Below are positions 44,236 to 52,507 of a stretch of DNA of 64,000 bases, piece by piece (positions within the stretch are counted from its first letter, which is position 1; every line of letters begins with the position of its first letter). The DNA comes from Chitinophaga sp. GTDB lineage: Bacteria > Bacteroidota > Bacteroidia > Chitinophagales > Chitinophagaceae. The position numbers and the translations under genes were made by a program. The notes under the pieces were generated by a model. It ran no database searches. It was not told the origin of the DNA and saw nothing but the letters and a program-made list of their open reading frames with translations. The stretch is taken from the NCBI RefSeq assembly GCF_017745275.1, contig NZ_JAGHZS010000007.1, positions 1 through 64,000 of the forward strand. Reading direction: 5' to 3'.

Positions 44236-45420
44236 ATGTTGCTGCGAATTTGGTTATATGCCTGCCTGCTACTGTCGCTGCCTGCTTTCTCGCAACAAAA
44301 GCCACGGCTCACGGTTACCTGGAGCCCCAATGTGGAAACTTATTATATCCTGGAACGGATAGCTGTGGAGCGATTGGGAAATTACGGATACATCAGCCGC
44401 GAAACCAGCAATGCCCATCAGCCCATGGTGAAGGCAGCATTCGAGGCATTTAAATCCTATAAAGATTCCGCCATCGGCATTAAAGCTGCCGCATTACTCG
44501 ATACCTTACGTAAACGAAAAACGTTCAACGATTATATCATGGAAGTGCTGGTTTATACCCAGCCCTTCCCGGATACCGGCTTTCGCTATCCGCTGAGCGG
44601 CATGAAACAGCACCCGGAAAATGATACACTTTTATCAATACTGAAGCCCTTTCTGCGCGATATGCAGCAGTTTTATGTAACGGCACATGTAGACGAATTT
44701 CTGCAGCGTCACCGCCGCTTTTATGAAGGTGCCGTGAAAGAAGTTGCGAAAGACATTCCCCCTGGTATCGATCAGTACATGGAACAATATTACGGGGAAA
44801 CCGTACCCTCCTTCACAGTGCTGGTAAATCCCACTATGCCCATCGCTCCCGTGGAAGGCGACTTTCGGGGAATAGGCCCCAGTGTGATGACCAGTAAAGG
44901 AAAGTTAGCCTTCATGATCATGAGTACCAGCGTCATGTTGCCGGTGCAACCCCGGTTGGAAGACTACCAACACTTTGGCTTCGATAATCCGGAACATACC
45001 AGGTTTCTGACGGTGCACGAATTCGGTCATTCTTTTGTGAATCCGCATGTCACGCCTTACCTGGATACCATCGCGCAATACAGTTACCTGTTTACAGACT
45101 CGCTGCAAAAAGTGATGCACCTGCAGGATATTTATAGCTGGGAAGGTTGTGTAATTGAACACCTGGTGCGGCTCGGTGAAATCCGGGTAGCGGAGTATAT
45201 GAAAGATACCCAAAAAGCAAAGGACCTGCGACAACTACATATCGGCACTTATCGCTTTATTTTTATGCCTGCCCTGGAAGAAAAAATAAAAGTCTACGAA
45301 CGTAATCGCCGGCGTTATCCCAGCTTCAAAGCATTCCTGCCTGAACTGCTCAGCGTATTTAAAACGTTCACACCTGCAAAAGTAGATGAAGCTGTGAAAG
45401 CAGGCTACCAGGTACAATAA
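44236..45420 (+). CDS. Secreted DUF4932 zinc metallopeptidase-like protein
   Basis: 394 residues with a signal peptide (LLRIWLYACLLLSLPAFS-Q). It carries a zinc-binding HEFGH (H261, E262, H265) with a further glutamate/histidine candidate in SWEGCVIEHLVR about 40 residues on, the pattern of gluzincin-like DUF4932 proteins. The N-terminal part (TWSPNVETYYILERIAVERL) is the family opening. It would be a periplasmic or surface protease; substrate unknown. Confidence 0.85.
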   Translation: MLLRIWLYACLLLSLPAFSQQKPRLTVTWSPNVETYYILERIAVERLGNYGYISRETSNAHQPMVKAAFEAFKSYKDSAIGIKAAALLDTLRKRKTFNDYIMEVLVYTQPFPDTGFRYPLSGMKQHPENDTLLSILKPFLRDMQQFYVTAHVDEFLQRHRRFYEGAVKEVAKDIPPGIDQYMEQYYGETVPSFTVLVNPTMPIAPVEGDFRGIGPSVMTSKGKLAFMIMSTSVMLPVQPRLEDYQHFGFDNPEHTRFLTVHEFGHSFVNPHVTPYLDTIAQYSYLFTDSLQKVMHLQDIYSWEGCVIEHLVRLGEIRVAEYMKDTQKAKDLRQLHIGTYRFIFMPALEEKIKVYERNRRRYPSFKAFLPELLSVFKTFTPAKVDEAVKAGYQVQ

Positions 45421-45502
45421 CAATCTTGAAATTGATCCATTGTACCAGCGCGGCGGGGCATTGAAAGGTGGTGCAGTGCTCCCCCGCAGCAGTGAAAAAA
45501 AC

Positions 45503-45510
45503 TAATTTTG
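45503..45510 (+). promoter_or_regulatory. -7 element of the WYL regulator gene
   Basis: TAATTTTG fits TAnnTTTG and lies 20 bases before the ATG. No TTG is present at the -33 distance, so the promoter may need an activator or be weak. Confidence 0.5.
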
Positions 45511-45529
45511 ACAGATAAATGTTAACCTC

Positions 45530-46201
45530 ATGAATAGAATAGACCGACTAATGGGCCTACTCACTGTACTGCAATCCGGGAAAATATTATCAGCCGGAAA
45601 ACTGGCCGAAAAATTCGATATCAGCCTGCGTACCATTTACAGGGATATCAATACCCTCCAGGAAATAGGCCTTCCCATTAACACAGAAAATGATCAGGGT
45701 TACAGTATGCCGGCGGAATATACTTTACCGCCACTCTCATTCAGCAGCGAAGAAGCCAATGCCCTGTTGCTGCTGCAAGCCCTTGCCAGCCGCATAACAG
45801 ACAGGCGGGCGGGTAAAAGCAGCACCGCTGCTCTTCATAAAATCAAAACGGTTATCGCTACCTATGATCATCCCCGGGTTGAAGCATGGCCAATTGCCAC
45901 CACAGCAACTTCCCACGAACAATCCGAACACACCTGGCTCATAGCCATCCAGCAAGGGATTGCCCGCAAATGCTGCCTCAAAATCGGCTATACGGATACA
46001 AAAGGGAATTATACGGACCGGGAAATAGAACCGGTAGGCCTGATATTCTATACCAACCAATGGCACCTGGTGGCCTGGTGCGATTTACGCCTGGGATATC
46101 GCAATTTTAAAGTGCCCATGATCAACACCCTTGCCAATACCAGTACGCCTTTTACGAAGCAACACAACTTCAAATTGGAAGACTACATAAAGTTGATTTA
46201 G
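45530..46201 (+). CDS. YafY-type WYL-domain transcriptional regulator
   Basis: 223 residues: an N-terminal HTH_11 domain (LSAGKLAEKFDISLRTIYRD, then INTLQEIGLPI) and a C-terminal WYL domain (YTDTKGNYTDREIEPVGLIF, QWHLVAWCDLRLGYRNFKV). WYL proteins act as transcription factors that bind nucleic acid or ligands. Its TAG stop codon forms the first bases of the hairpin repeat at 46199. Confidence 0.92.
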   Translation: MNRIDRLMGLLTVLQSGKILSAGKLAEKFDISLRTIYRDINTLQEIGLPINTENDQGYSMPAEYTLPPLSFSSEEANALLLLQALASRITDRRAGKSSTAALHKIKTVIATYDHPRVEAWPIATTATSHEQSEHTWLIAIQQGIARKCCLKIGYTDTKGNYTDREIEPVGLIFYTNQWHLVAWCDLRLGYRNFKVPMINTLANTSTPFTKQHNFKLEDYIKLI

Positions 46202-46299
46202 CAGTTAGCCATTAGCTTTTAGCAAAATGCAGCGAAGATAATCAGGTGTTGATCTCCGCTGCATTTTGCTAAAAGCTAATGGCTAATGGCTAACTGCTA
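46199..46299. repeat. Heptad-unit hairpin element 4, arms of unequal unit number
   Basis: Left arm 46199-46234 and right arm 46257-46299 are reverse complements except that the right arm carries one more 7-base unit. Units read GCAGTTA, GCCATTA, GCTTTTA and GCAAAAT, then GCAGCG, on the left strand. The outer ends are the TAG of the WYL gene and the CTA (reverse TAG) of the convergent DUF4440 gene, so the palindrome supplies both stop codons. Confidence 0.9.
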
Positions 46300-47223
46300 A
46301 TGCAAACTAATCACCCGCGCCATCTTCCATTGATCACCTTCCTGCTTCCACAGCGTAATAAATTTGCTGGCCCTGGAAGGGGTGCCCACCGGCTCCAAAT
46401 TATTATGAAAACGGTGATAGCCGATTTCCAGTGCGCCATAACCTGGAATAGTATATACTTCAACGCTGCCTGGTACCAGCTCCCGGGTCACTCTACCGCA
46501 GATATTCTTTTTCGTATTGGCAATGACTTCCGCCTTGGAATTACAAAGCCCGGTCCGGTCGTGGTAAAACTCAATGGTATCAGCCAGCATAGTGGCCATG
46601 CGTTGAAGATTGCAGGTATTGTACGTGTCGAAATAAAGACTATCCATCTGCAGAATAGTAGCGTACAAGGGTTCCCGGGCGGGAATATAGGGCGCGGGTA
46701 TATATCGTTGTCCCGGATCATCAAAATGCGTTTTCACCTGGAAATCGGTCTCCTGGATCATTTTCCAGTCGCCTTTCATTTTCCTCCAACTGCGGGTAAA
46801 TTTGGAGATCTCTACCAAACGCTCCGGCTGATTTTTCAGCGTTAGGTATAGGCGCTGCACGCCTGTTTGTACCGCATCATTTTCACCAATGGCAAATACC
46901 TGCAGGCTGCCTTTTTCAATCTCCCGGCGCATCCGGTTTTCCCGGTTAGCGCAAAAACGTTCTACGTTTTCAAGGAATTTAACGCCGCTTTGGCCCATCG
47001 TTAGGCCATCGTAGCCATTGTCGTGGAAAAACGTGAAATCGGCCGATAATATAGCACGGAGGTCCGCCACCTTACAACTGTTAAAGGCAATGTCGAATAG
47101 GAGACTGTCTTTCGCAGCCAGTTCCCGGTATAATACGTCCGTGCTTTTGGTGCTTTGGGCATGAGCCGGAACAACCGCTATCAGCCATAAAAGGGACAGA
47201 AATAAAAGGCGGCAACTTTTCAT
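46297..47223 (-). CDS. Secreted protein with two DUF4440/NTF2-like domains
   Basis: 308 residues: signal peptide (LLFLSLLWLIAVVPAHA-Q) followed by two SnoaL/NTF2-like cone domains (about 30-160 and 185-305). They share the pattern DSLLFDIAFNSCKVADL / DSLYFDTYNTCNLQRMA, a DFTFFHDNGYDGL / DTIEFYHDRTGLCN strand pair, and the C-terminal FTRSWRKMKGDWKMIQ / FITLWKQEGDQWKMAR. NTF2-like folds bind small molecules or catalyse isomerisations; function unknown. Confidence 0.88.
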   Translation of the reverse strand: MKSCRLLFLSLLWLIAVVPAHAQSTKSTDVLYRELAAKDSLLFDIAFNSCKVADLRAILSADFTFFHDNGYDGLTMGQSGVKFLENVERFCANRENRMRREIEKGSLQVFAIGENDAVQTGVQRLYLTLKNQPERLVEISKFTRSWRKMKGDWKMIQETDFQVKTHFDDPGQRYIPAPYIPAREPLYATILQMDSLYFDTYNTCNLQRMATMLADTIEFYHDRTGLCNSKAEVIANTKKNICGRVTRELVPGSVEVYTIPGYGALEIGYHRFHNNLEPVGTPSRASKFITLWKQEGDQWKMARVISLH

Positions 47224-47467
47224 GATGGTTGGTTTTACAGTATGAATATGATGTTAGTGTATTGCAAAGATATATGTTTTTAATAGTAGTATGTAATACA
47301 TATTACTTGCTTTTTTTAACTTGAAAAATTGACATCATTTGTATCATCCTGATAATAATTCCTGCTTTTTACGTTATCTTTAATAACCTTACGATGAACC
47401 CTGGAACAATTAGTTGTATTTGTTGTATGCATCATTGACGTTTTTAAACCCTCATTAAACCGTTACT

Positions 47468-47902
47468 ATGAAGCGCCATCTTAGATGTTCAGTTACTATC
47501 GTTACTGTATTACTGCTGGCAGCCATCACCCGCCAATCCTATGCTCAGAGAGCCTTTCAGAAGTTGTCTGCTGCCACCGACAGTACTTACGGTTATGCCA
47601 GTACGAATCCAATCAAACTTAAAAATGGGAGTGTAGAAAGAAGTATCCTGGAAGAGATGAATTATTTGTCGGGCCTTACTACTACCAGTAAAGAACACCT
47701 GGTGCTGGTAAAACGCAGCTCTGTTCTAAGCCCCGGATACGATCCGCCGTTGTTAAAAGACCGGTTTAGCAGCAAGTCCGGGTTGCTGGATAAATATGTT
47801 TTTCTAACGGCCAACACTAATGACACCATCACACTTTTCATCGACATTCATAACAGGGGAGATGTGATGGTACCAGTAGGCCTTACTTATGAGCAGCCTT
47901 GA
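47468..47902 (+). CDS. Secreted hypothetical protein
   Basis: 144 residues with a signal peptide (VTIVTVLLLAAITRQSYA-Q) and a short mature part with strand-like segments (LLDKYVFLTANTNDTITLFI). No family recognised. A -7-like TATCTTTA lies well upstream (47375-47382), implying a long leader if used. The hairpin element 5 begins 4 bases after its stop codon. Confidence 0.6.
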   Translation: MKRHLRCSVTIVTVLLLAAITRQSYAQRAFQKLSAATDSTYGYASTNPIKLKNGSVERSILEEMNYLSGLTTTSKEHLVLVKRSSVLSPGYDPPLLKDRFSSKSGLLDKYVFLTANTNDTITLFIDIHNRGDVMVPVGLTYEQP

Positions 47903-47905
47903 AAG

Positions 47906-48024
47906 AGCGAAAAGCATAAAGCATAAAGCACAAAGCTATTGTAGCGAATGATATAAGCGGAAAAGTGATTTAATACCCGCGCTAATCATTCGCTACAATA
48001 GCTTTGTGCTTTATGCTTTTCGCT
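47906..48024. repeat. Heptad-unit hairpin element 5, arms of unequal unit number
   Basis: Between the convergent 47468 and 48024 genes. The left strand reads GCGAAAA, GCATAAA, GCATAAA and GCACAAA, then GCTATTGTAGCGAATGAT; the right arm is its reverse complement but lacks one GCATAAA unit. The right end overlaps the TAA stop codon of the minus-strand BON/SH3 gene by one base. The loop 3' part resembles those of elements 1-3. Confidence 0.9.
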
Positions 48025-48446
48025 TACTCCACCGGAGTCAGATACGTTGTAGAAGCATATCCTTCTACACCGCCATCTGTGCGGATAAGCCACCACTGAT
48101 CGCTTTGCTTGCTTATCAGGGATACAATTTCATTATGTGCTGCTTTGCCGACAATAGGTTGATCTGTACCCGGACCCTTACGGATATTCAGGTTGGTAGC
48201 ATCTGTAGTTACTTTCAGTTTAGCGCCTGCTACTGCAGTAGCTACATCGATATTCATTACTACATCGCCGGTAAGAAAGTTGGGGTCAATCTTTCCGTAG
48301 ATACCCCATAACTGATCTTTTACAGCACCGCTGGGAGCTTCCCCATCTATATGCAGTACACCATCCTGTTCATTTACCTGCAGGCCACTGACACCAGCAG
48401 CATTCGCTGCATCAATCAGTTCCTTGTATTTGTCCTGTAATGCCAT
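48024..48446 (-). CDS. BON-like and SH3b-domain protein
   Basis: 140 residues with no signal peptide. The N-terminal half resembles a BON/OsmY-type domain (ANAAGVSGLQVNEQDGVLHI); the C-terminal half is a bacterial SH3 domain (TTDATNLNIRKGPGTDQPIV, WWLIRTDGGVEGYASTTYL). SH3b domains bind peptidoglycan or proteins, but export is not evident. It lies 27 bases after a double-BON lipoprotein gene on the same strand. Confidence 0.75.
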   Translation of the reverse strand: MALQDKYKELIDAANAAGVSGLQVNEQDGVLHIDGEAPSGAVKDQLWGIYGKIDPNFLTGDVVMNIDVATAVAGAKLKVTTDATNLNIRKGPGTDQPIVGKAAHNEIVSLISKQSDQWWLIRTDGGVEGYASTTYLTPVE

Positions 48447-48473
48447 GATTGTTGTATTTAGAGTGGAAGAAGA

Positions 48474-48968
48474 TTATTTAATTTTTAAACCGGAAGCATC
48501 CACTTTCTTTGGTTTCAGTCCGTCCAATGCAATTTTCAGTTTTTTCCAGCGGTCTGCTTTAGACTCACCGGTAATAGTGATCACACCGTCTTTAACATCG
48601 GCAGTGATACCAGGAAAATCTTTTACAATACCTTCAACAGCTGTTTTCAGCGTTGCATCTGCATCAGCTGCGGCAGGAGCTGGAGGAGGAGGTGGTGGCG
48701 GTGGTGTTACAGTGAGATTGTTTACAACGCTCTTCACACCCTGCGCAACTTTAGCCGTGTTTTCAGCGGCGTCTTTGTCGGCCTCAGTGGCAACAGTACC
48801 GGAAAGGGTCACTACGCCATCTTTAACGTCAGCAGTAACGCCGGGAGTGGATTGCAGTGCAGCAACTACCGTGGCCTGGATATCTGCATCTTTCGGCTTT
48901 CCTTTGCAGGAAATCATAAATAACAGTCCCATAGAAAGGACCACTGCTGTCAGGTGTTTCAGTTTCAT
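48474..48968 (-). CDS. Lipoprotein with two BON domains
   Basis: 164 residues with a lipobox (LLFMISC), then two BON domains (about 27-82 and 100-164) separated by a run of eight prolines with Ala-rich tail. BON domains bind membranes or phospholipids and act in osmotic-stress proteins (OsmY-like). Both domains carry the TADVKDGV block. Directly precedes the BON/SH3 gene. Confidence 0.88.
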   Translation of the reverse strand: MKLKHLTAVVLSMGLLFMISCKGKPKDADIQATVVAALQSTPGVTADVKDGVVTLSGTVATEADKDAAENTAKVAQGVKSVVNNLTVTPPPPPPPPAPAAADADATLKTAVEGIVKDFPGITADVKDGVITITGESKADRWKKLKIALDGLKPKKVDASGLKIK

Positions 48969-49052
48969 AGTAATACCGAGGTTTAATGATGAAATAATAC
49001 CGTTTAAGTTAAGTATCTTTTTTCATCTGGCAATAATACCGCAGTATGTTGT

Positions 49053-49601
49053 TTATTTTTTAATGAACACCACCCGGGCATGTTGCTTGATCGGTAACCC
49101 ATTTGGAGTAGGAGCGAGGTTGAATTCCAGGGTAGTAGTAATGAGATGATGATCCCCTATGGTAGCCAGTTCCCACGCTTCCAGCTTCTGCCGTATGCTA
49201 CCCATAATTAACAGTTGCTTTGCCTTTTTATTATATTCCCAGTAAATAGCTACCGTTTCCGTAGGAAAGGAAACCGCGGGCAGAGGTAACTGTGGCGTAT
49301 ACACGCTGCCGATAGGCATACCCGGTTTCCACCTCGAAAGCCAATCAGCAGATATAGGTTTGTTGGCCGGTACCACCACCCGTTTGAAAATACCGGTATG
49401 ATTACTCTTTAACTCATAGCTGAAATTACCCGCCGCCCGTATACTGTCTAAAGGAATAGCAGGCCACTTATTACCATGCTGAAGCTGGATCGTGGATTGC
49501 CAGCACCCCACAAAAGATTCGTCTTCTACTTTGGATTTGTCTTTTTTACAGGATACAGAAAATGCTACCACTAGTACGAACAGGGATAATTTCTTTATCA
49601 T
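49053..49601 (-). CDS. Hypothetical lipoprotein
   Basis: 182 residues with a lipobox (VAFSVSC), charged KKDKSKVEDES start and a single beta-barrel-like mature domain (SFVGCWQSTIQLQHGNKW, VAIYWEYNKKAKQLLIMGSI, HLITTTLEFNL). The mature domain has a lipocalin-like strand pattern but I cannot assign a family. Monocistronic on the minus strand. Confidence 0.65.
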   Translation of the reverse strand: MIKKLSLFVLVVAFSVSCKKDKSKVEDESFVGCWQSTIQLQHGNKWPAIPLDSIRAAGNFSYELKSNHTGIFKRVVVPANKPISADWLSRWKPGMPIGSVYTPQLPLPAVSFPTETVAIYWEYNKKAKQLLIMGSIRQKLEAWELATIGDHHLITTTLEFNLAPTPNGLPIKQHARVVFIKK

Positions 49602-49896
49602 AGCCTTATTGTATAGGTTGGGACAATTTTATAACTATTCTTCAAAAGTACCGCGTTTTTCTCTCGCTTGAAAAGAAACTAAAAAAATTTTCCCTTCGCT
49701 TATGGAATTTATTTTCACCCTGCATCATGCCGCCGAAGACAACCCGTGAAAACACAGCCAAAATTGATTATTGCTATGATTATTAGACTCTTACAAAACG
49801 AGCATAACAACTATGATATCGTCAGTCCCAACTCGGGGTAGTCACCACCCACCTGATGATTATATCCTATATTGATAAATATAAAAATATATCCCT
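49602..49896. other. Leader/promoter region of the barrel-A2M operon
   Basis: About 295 AT-rich bases between divergent genes. No strong TAnnTTTG promoter, hairpin or reading frame seen. It must hold the promoter of the operon starting at 49897. Confidence 0.4.
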
Positions 49897-52506
49897 GTGA
49901 GATGTTTACTGATACTGTTGCTCTTTCCCGCTGCACTTTTTGCACAAAAAAAACAAGCATTAAAACCCGTGCACGCAGGTGATAACCCAAAGCCGGTGAT
50001 CGAACGGGCACCTGCCGGCAACGGCCAAAATGAGGAAGTACAGCCGGTCTATTCGGCCGACTACCAACAACTGATTGCTATGGATACCAGTGTGATGCGG
50101 TCCCCATCCCCGTTGCATAAGGTACTGCAGCTGAAAAAAATGTTCAGCGCAGATACCCGCCTTCGTAAAATAAGCATCCGAAACAACGAACTACGCCTCT
50201 ACCCGGATTATAAAACAACCCTGGTCATTTCCGGTAGCTACTCCGCCACCGTAACACTGAAAACGGTCAGCAGGCAGCCCGCACTTCAATCGGAATATGT
50301 ACAGGGACGCTCCCTGCAGGGAAACCTTGCCTGGCAAGGTCCTGAAACCAATGAATTATTCAGCTACGGCCCTTCCAGGCAAACACTGGAATACGACGGC
50401 CAACCCTATGCATACGATTACCACGGTAAACTGGTCCCCGCCGGCAGTGGCAACGGTCATAACCCTATCGCCTATATGAATAATATATTCAGAACAGGTA
50501 CTGCGTTTTCACAGCTCTTTAACCTCAAGGCGGCATTACGCGAAAACCAGGTCAATGTCCTGGAATTCGGAATGAACCTGGGCAACACCTCCGAACAAAC
50601 CGTTATCCGGGAAAATAATAACTACGAAAAAAACATGGACGCCTCCCTGGGCGCAAGAATTAAATGGTTACACCTCCTCGCTAAATACAGCTATAACCAA
50701 AACCAGTTCTCCAACAGCAACAGGAACGGATTCCTGAACCAAACCTGGCAACAGGCCCTGCTCACCCCTAATAGCTTTGATAACGGGCAGGGATATACGC
50801 TGGGTAACCGCCAGCGTAGCTACAGCCAAATGGCGGATAACCCTGATTTCCTGCTGAATGACAATAATCATGGCTATCGGTTTACCCGGCAACAGGCCAG
50901 CCTGCTGATGGAAAGAAATAGCTACCGGCGCGTAAAATACGTGATCACACAATCATACGACGATAAGCAGGAAGACAGCCGGGAAGGGTACAAGCCCGGC
51001 TCCGCCAACTTCCCCGATGGGCAGCCCCTGAACCGGTATAAAACAGACCAGTTTTATCAACTGCAGCTGGAAGCCTCCGCTAACCTGCCATATCATAACC
51101 ACCGCTGGAACGGCGGCTTCCTCGCACAATATATTTTTACCGACGCCCATACTGCTGTTCATTATCAACCGTTAGCTACCAACTATCAATATCAACGCAG
51201 CACCCAGGAAGTAATGGCCACCTACCGGCAAACTTATAGCTGGGAACGTTGGAATATGAACCTGGTACTGGGCAACAAAGCCTATGCATCCAACACCGCA
51301 GCGGTGATGGATTATTTTCAGCCATCTGCTGATTTGTCGGTGACTTATAACTTCAGCTATACGCCTTGGACATTGGGTTTTAAATCATCTTTTGGTGAGT
51401 ATAACCGGGAATTACCCATTAGCCAGTCACTGGCTTACCTCAACTTACTACAATACAATGCGGCCAGTGCCAGCCGCTATTTCCCGGTGCAGGAGGTTGG
51501 CAGCTTTGATCACCTGAAGCCTATACGTAACCGCAGTTGGAGTAACAGCATTACCATCAGCAAATCATTGGTGGATTTAACGGCTGCTGTCTTTATAAAA
51601 AAAGTAACAGACGACCTGTTTCCTGTATACGACCAGGGGGCATGGGTGTTGAAAAACAGGGGCGACTACCAGACAGAGGGAATAGACTTGCAATTGCGCC
51701 TGCTGGAACTGGAAAGGGCCAATGCAAAAATTAAAACTACGCAGGTGCTCGGATTTTATGCCTACCGCACTAAGGTGACAGCCGTACGTGAAGGCGCCAA
51801 TTATACGCCCCTCGCAGGCTTTAGCGATGTGCACACTACCCTGGTTGAAGGAGCGCCGCTCGGTGTAATCACCGGCAGCACCTGGCAGAAAGATGGAAAC
51901 GGGAACCGCGTAATAGGTCCTGATGGATTTCCGCTCGTAGCCAGTGCACCTGCCATCATAGCCAATCCCACACCCGATTTTGTAATGAAATGGAATAGTA
52001 CTGTTCAATGGAAAAAATGGAAACTGCTAACCGTGATGGAATGGAAGAAAGGAGGCGAAAGATGGAACGGTACACAAGCGGTACTTGATTACTTCGGCAG
52101 ATCACAATCATCTGCCGAAGGCAGAAAAATTAAAAACTATGTTTTTCCCGGTGTACAAGGCAACGACAAACCCAATACCACCCCGGTTGATTTCTATAAC
52201 CCGGCATTACCTGTGGAACAAAACCGCTGGGTAAGATACGGCCATACCGGGGTAGCGGCTGATTATGTAGAGCGGGCCGACTGGCTACGCCTGAAAACAC
52301 TGAAGCTGTCCCACGAATTACTGATTAACCGCCTCCGGAAAAGGCTCATCCTGAGCGCTTATGTCAACAATATCATGCTCTGGACACCCTATAGCGGCAC
52401 TGATCCGGAGCAACTGTTGTTCGACCAAACCAATAGCACCGGGTTGGATTTTTTCAACCTGCCTGCTACCAAAACATATGGCTTTAATGTAACCCTTCAA
52501 TTCTGA
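49897..52506 (+). CDS. Plug-less SusC/RagA-like outer-membrane beta-barrel
   Basis: 869 residues. A short signal peptide (CLLILLLFPAALFA-Q) is followed by about 100 residues and then sequence aligning with the start of a SusC barrel: EYVQGRSLQGNLAWQGPETN, the LEYDGQPYAYD segment, GNGHNPIAYMNNIFRTG, and a long barrel to a C-terminal LQF. What is missing is the carboxypeptidase-regulatory-like domain, the TonB box and the plug that precede the barrel in SusC proteins (no PLFIIDG or GVIVITTK block). Start is GTG. Its stop codon lies one base before the next gene, which carries exactly those missing parts. It may form a transport pore closed by the partner's plug. Confidence 0.82.
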   Translation: MRCLLILLLFPAALFAQKKQALKPVHAGDNPKPVIERAPAGNGQNEEVQPVYSADYQQLIAMDTSVMRSPSPLHKVLQLKKMFSADTRLRKISIRNNELRLYPDYKTTLVISGSYSATVTLKTVSRQPALQSEYVQGRSLQGNLAWQGPETNELFSYGPSRQTLEYDGQPYAYDYHGKLVPAGSGNGHNPIAYMNNIFRTGTAFSQLFNLKAALRENQVNVLEFGMNLGNTSEQTVIRENNNYEKNMDASLGARIKWLHLLAKYSYNQNQFSNSNRNGFLNQTWQQALLTPNSFDNGQGYTLGNRQRSYSQMADNPDFLLNDNNHGYRFTRQQASLLMERNSYRRVKYVITQSYDDKQEDSREGYKPGSANFPDGQPLNRYKTDQFYQLQLEASANLPYHNHRWNGGFLAQYIFTDAHTAVHYQPLATNYQYQRSTQEVMATYRQTYSWERWNMNLVLGNKAYASNTAAVMDYFQPSADLSVTYNFSYTPWTLGFKSSFGEYNRELPISQSLAYLNLLQYNAASASRYFPVQEVGSFDHLKPIRNRSWSNSITISKSLVDLTAAVFIKKVTDDLFPVYDQGAWVLKNRGDYQTEGIDLQLRLLELERANAKIKTTQVLGFYAYRTKVTAVREGANYTPLAGFSDVHTTLVEGAPLGVITGSTWQKDGNGNRVIGPDGFPLVASAPAIIANPTPDFVMKWNSTVQWKKWKLLTVMEWKKGGERWNGTQAVLDYFGRSQSSAEGRKIKNYVFPGVQGNDKPNTTPVDFYNPALPVEQNRWVRYGHTGVAADYVERADWLRLKTLKLSHELLINRLRKRLILSAYVNNIMLWTPYSGTDPEQLLFDQTNSTGLDFFNLPATKTYGFNVTLQF

Positions 52507-52507
52507 G

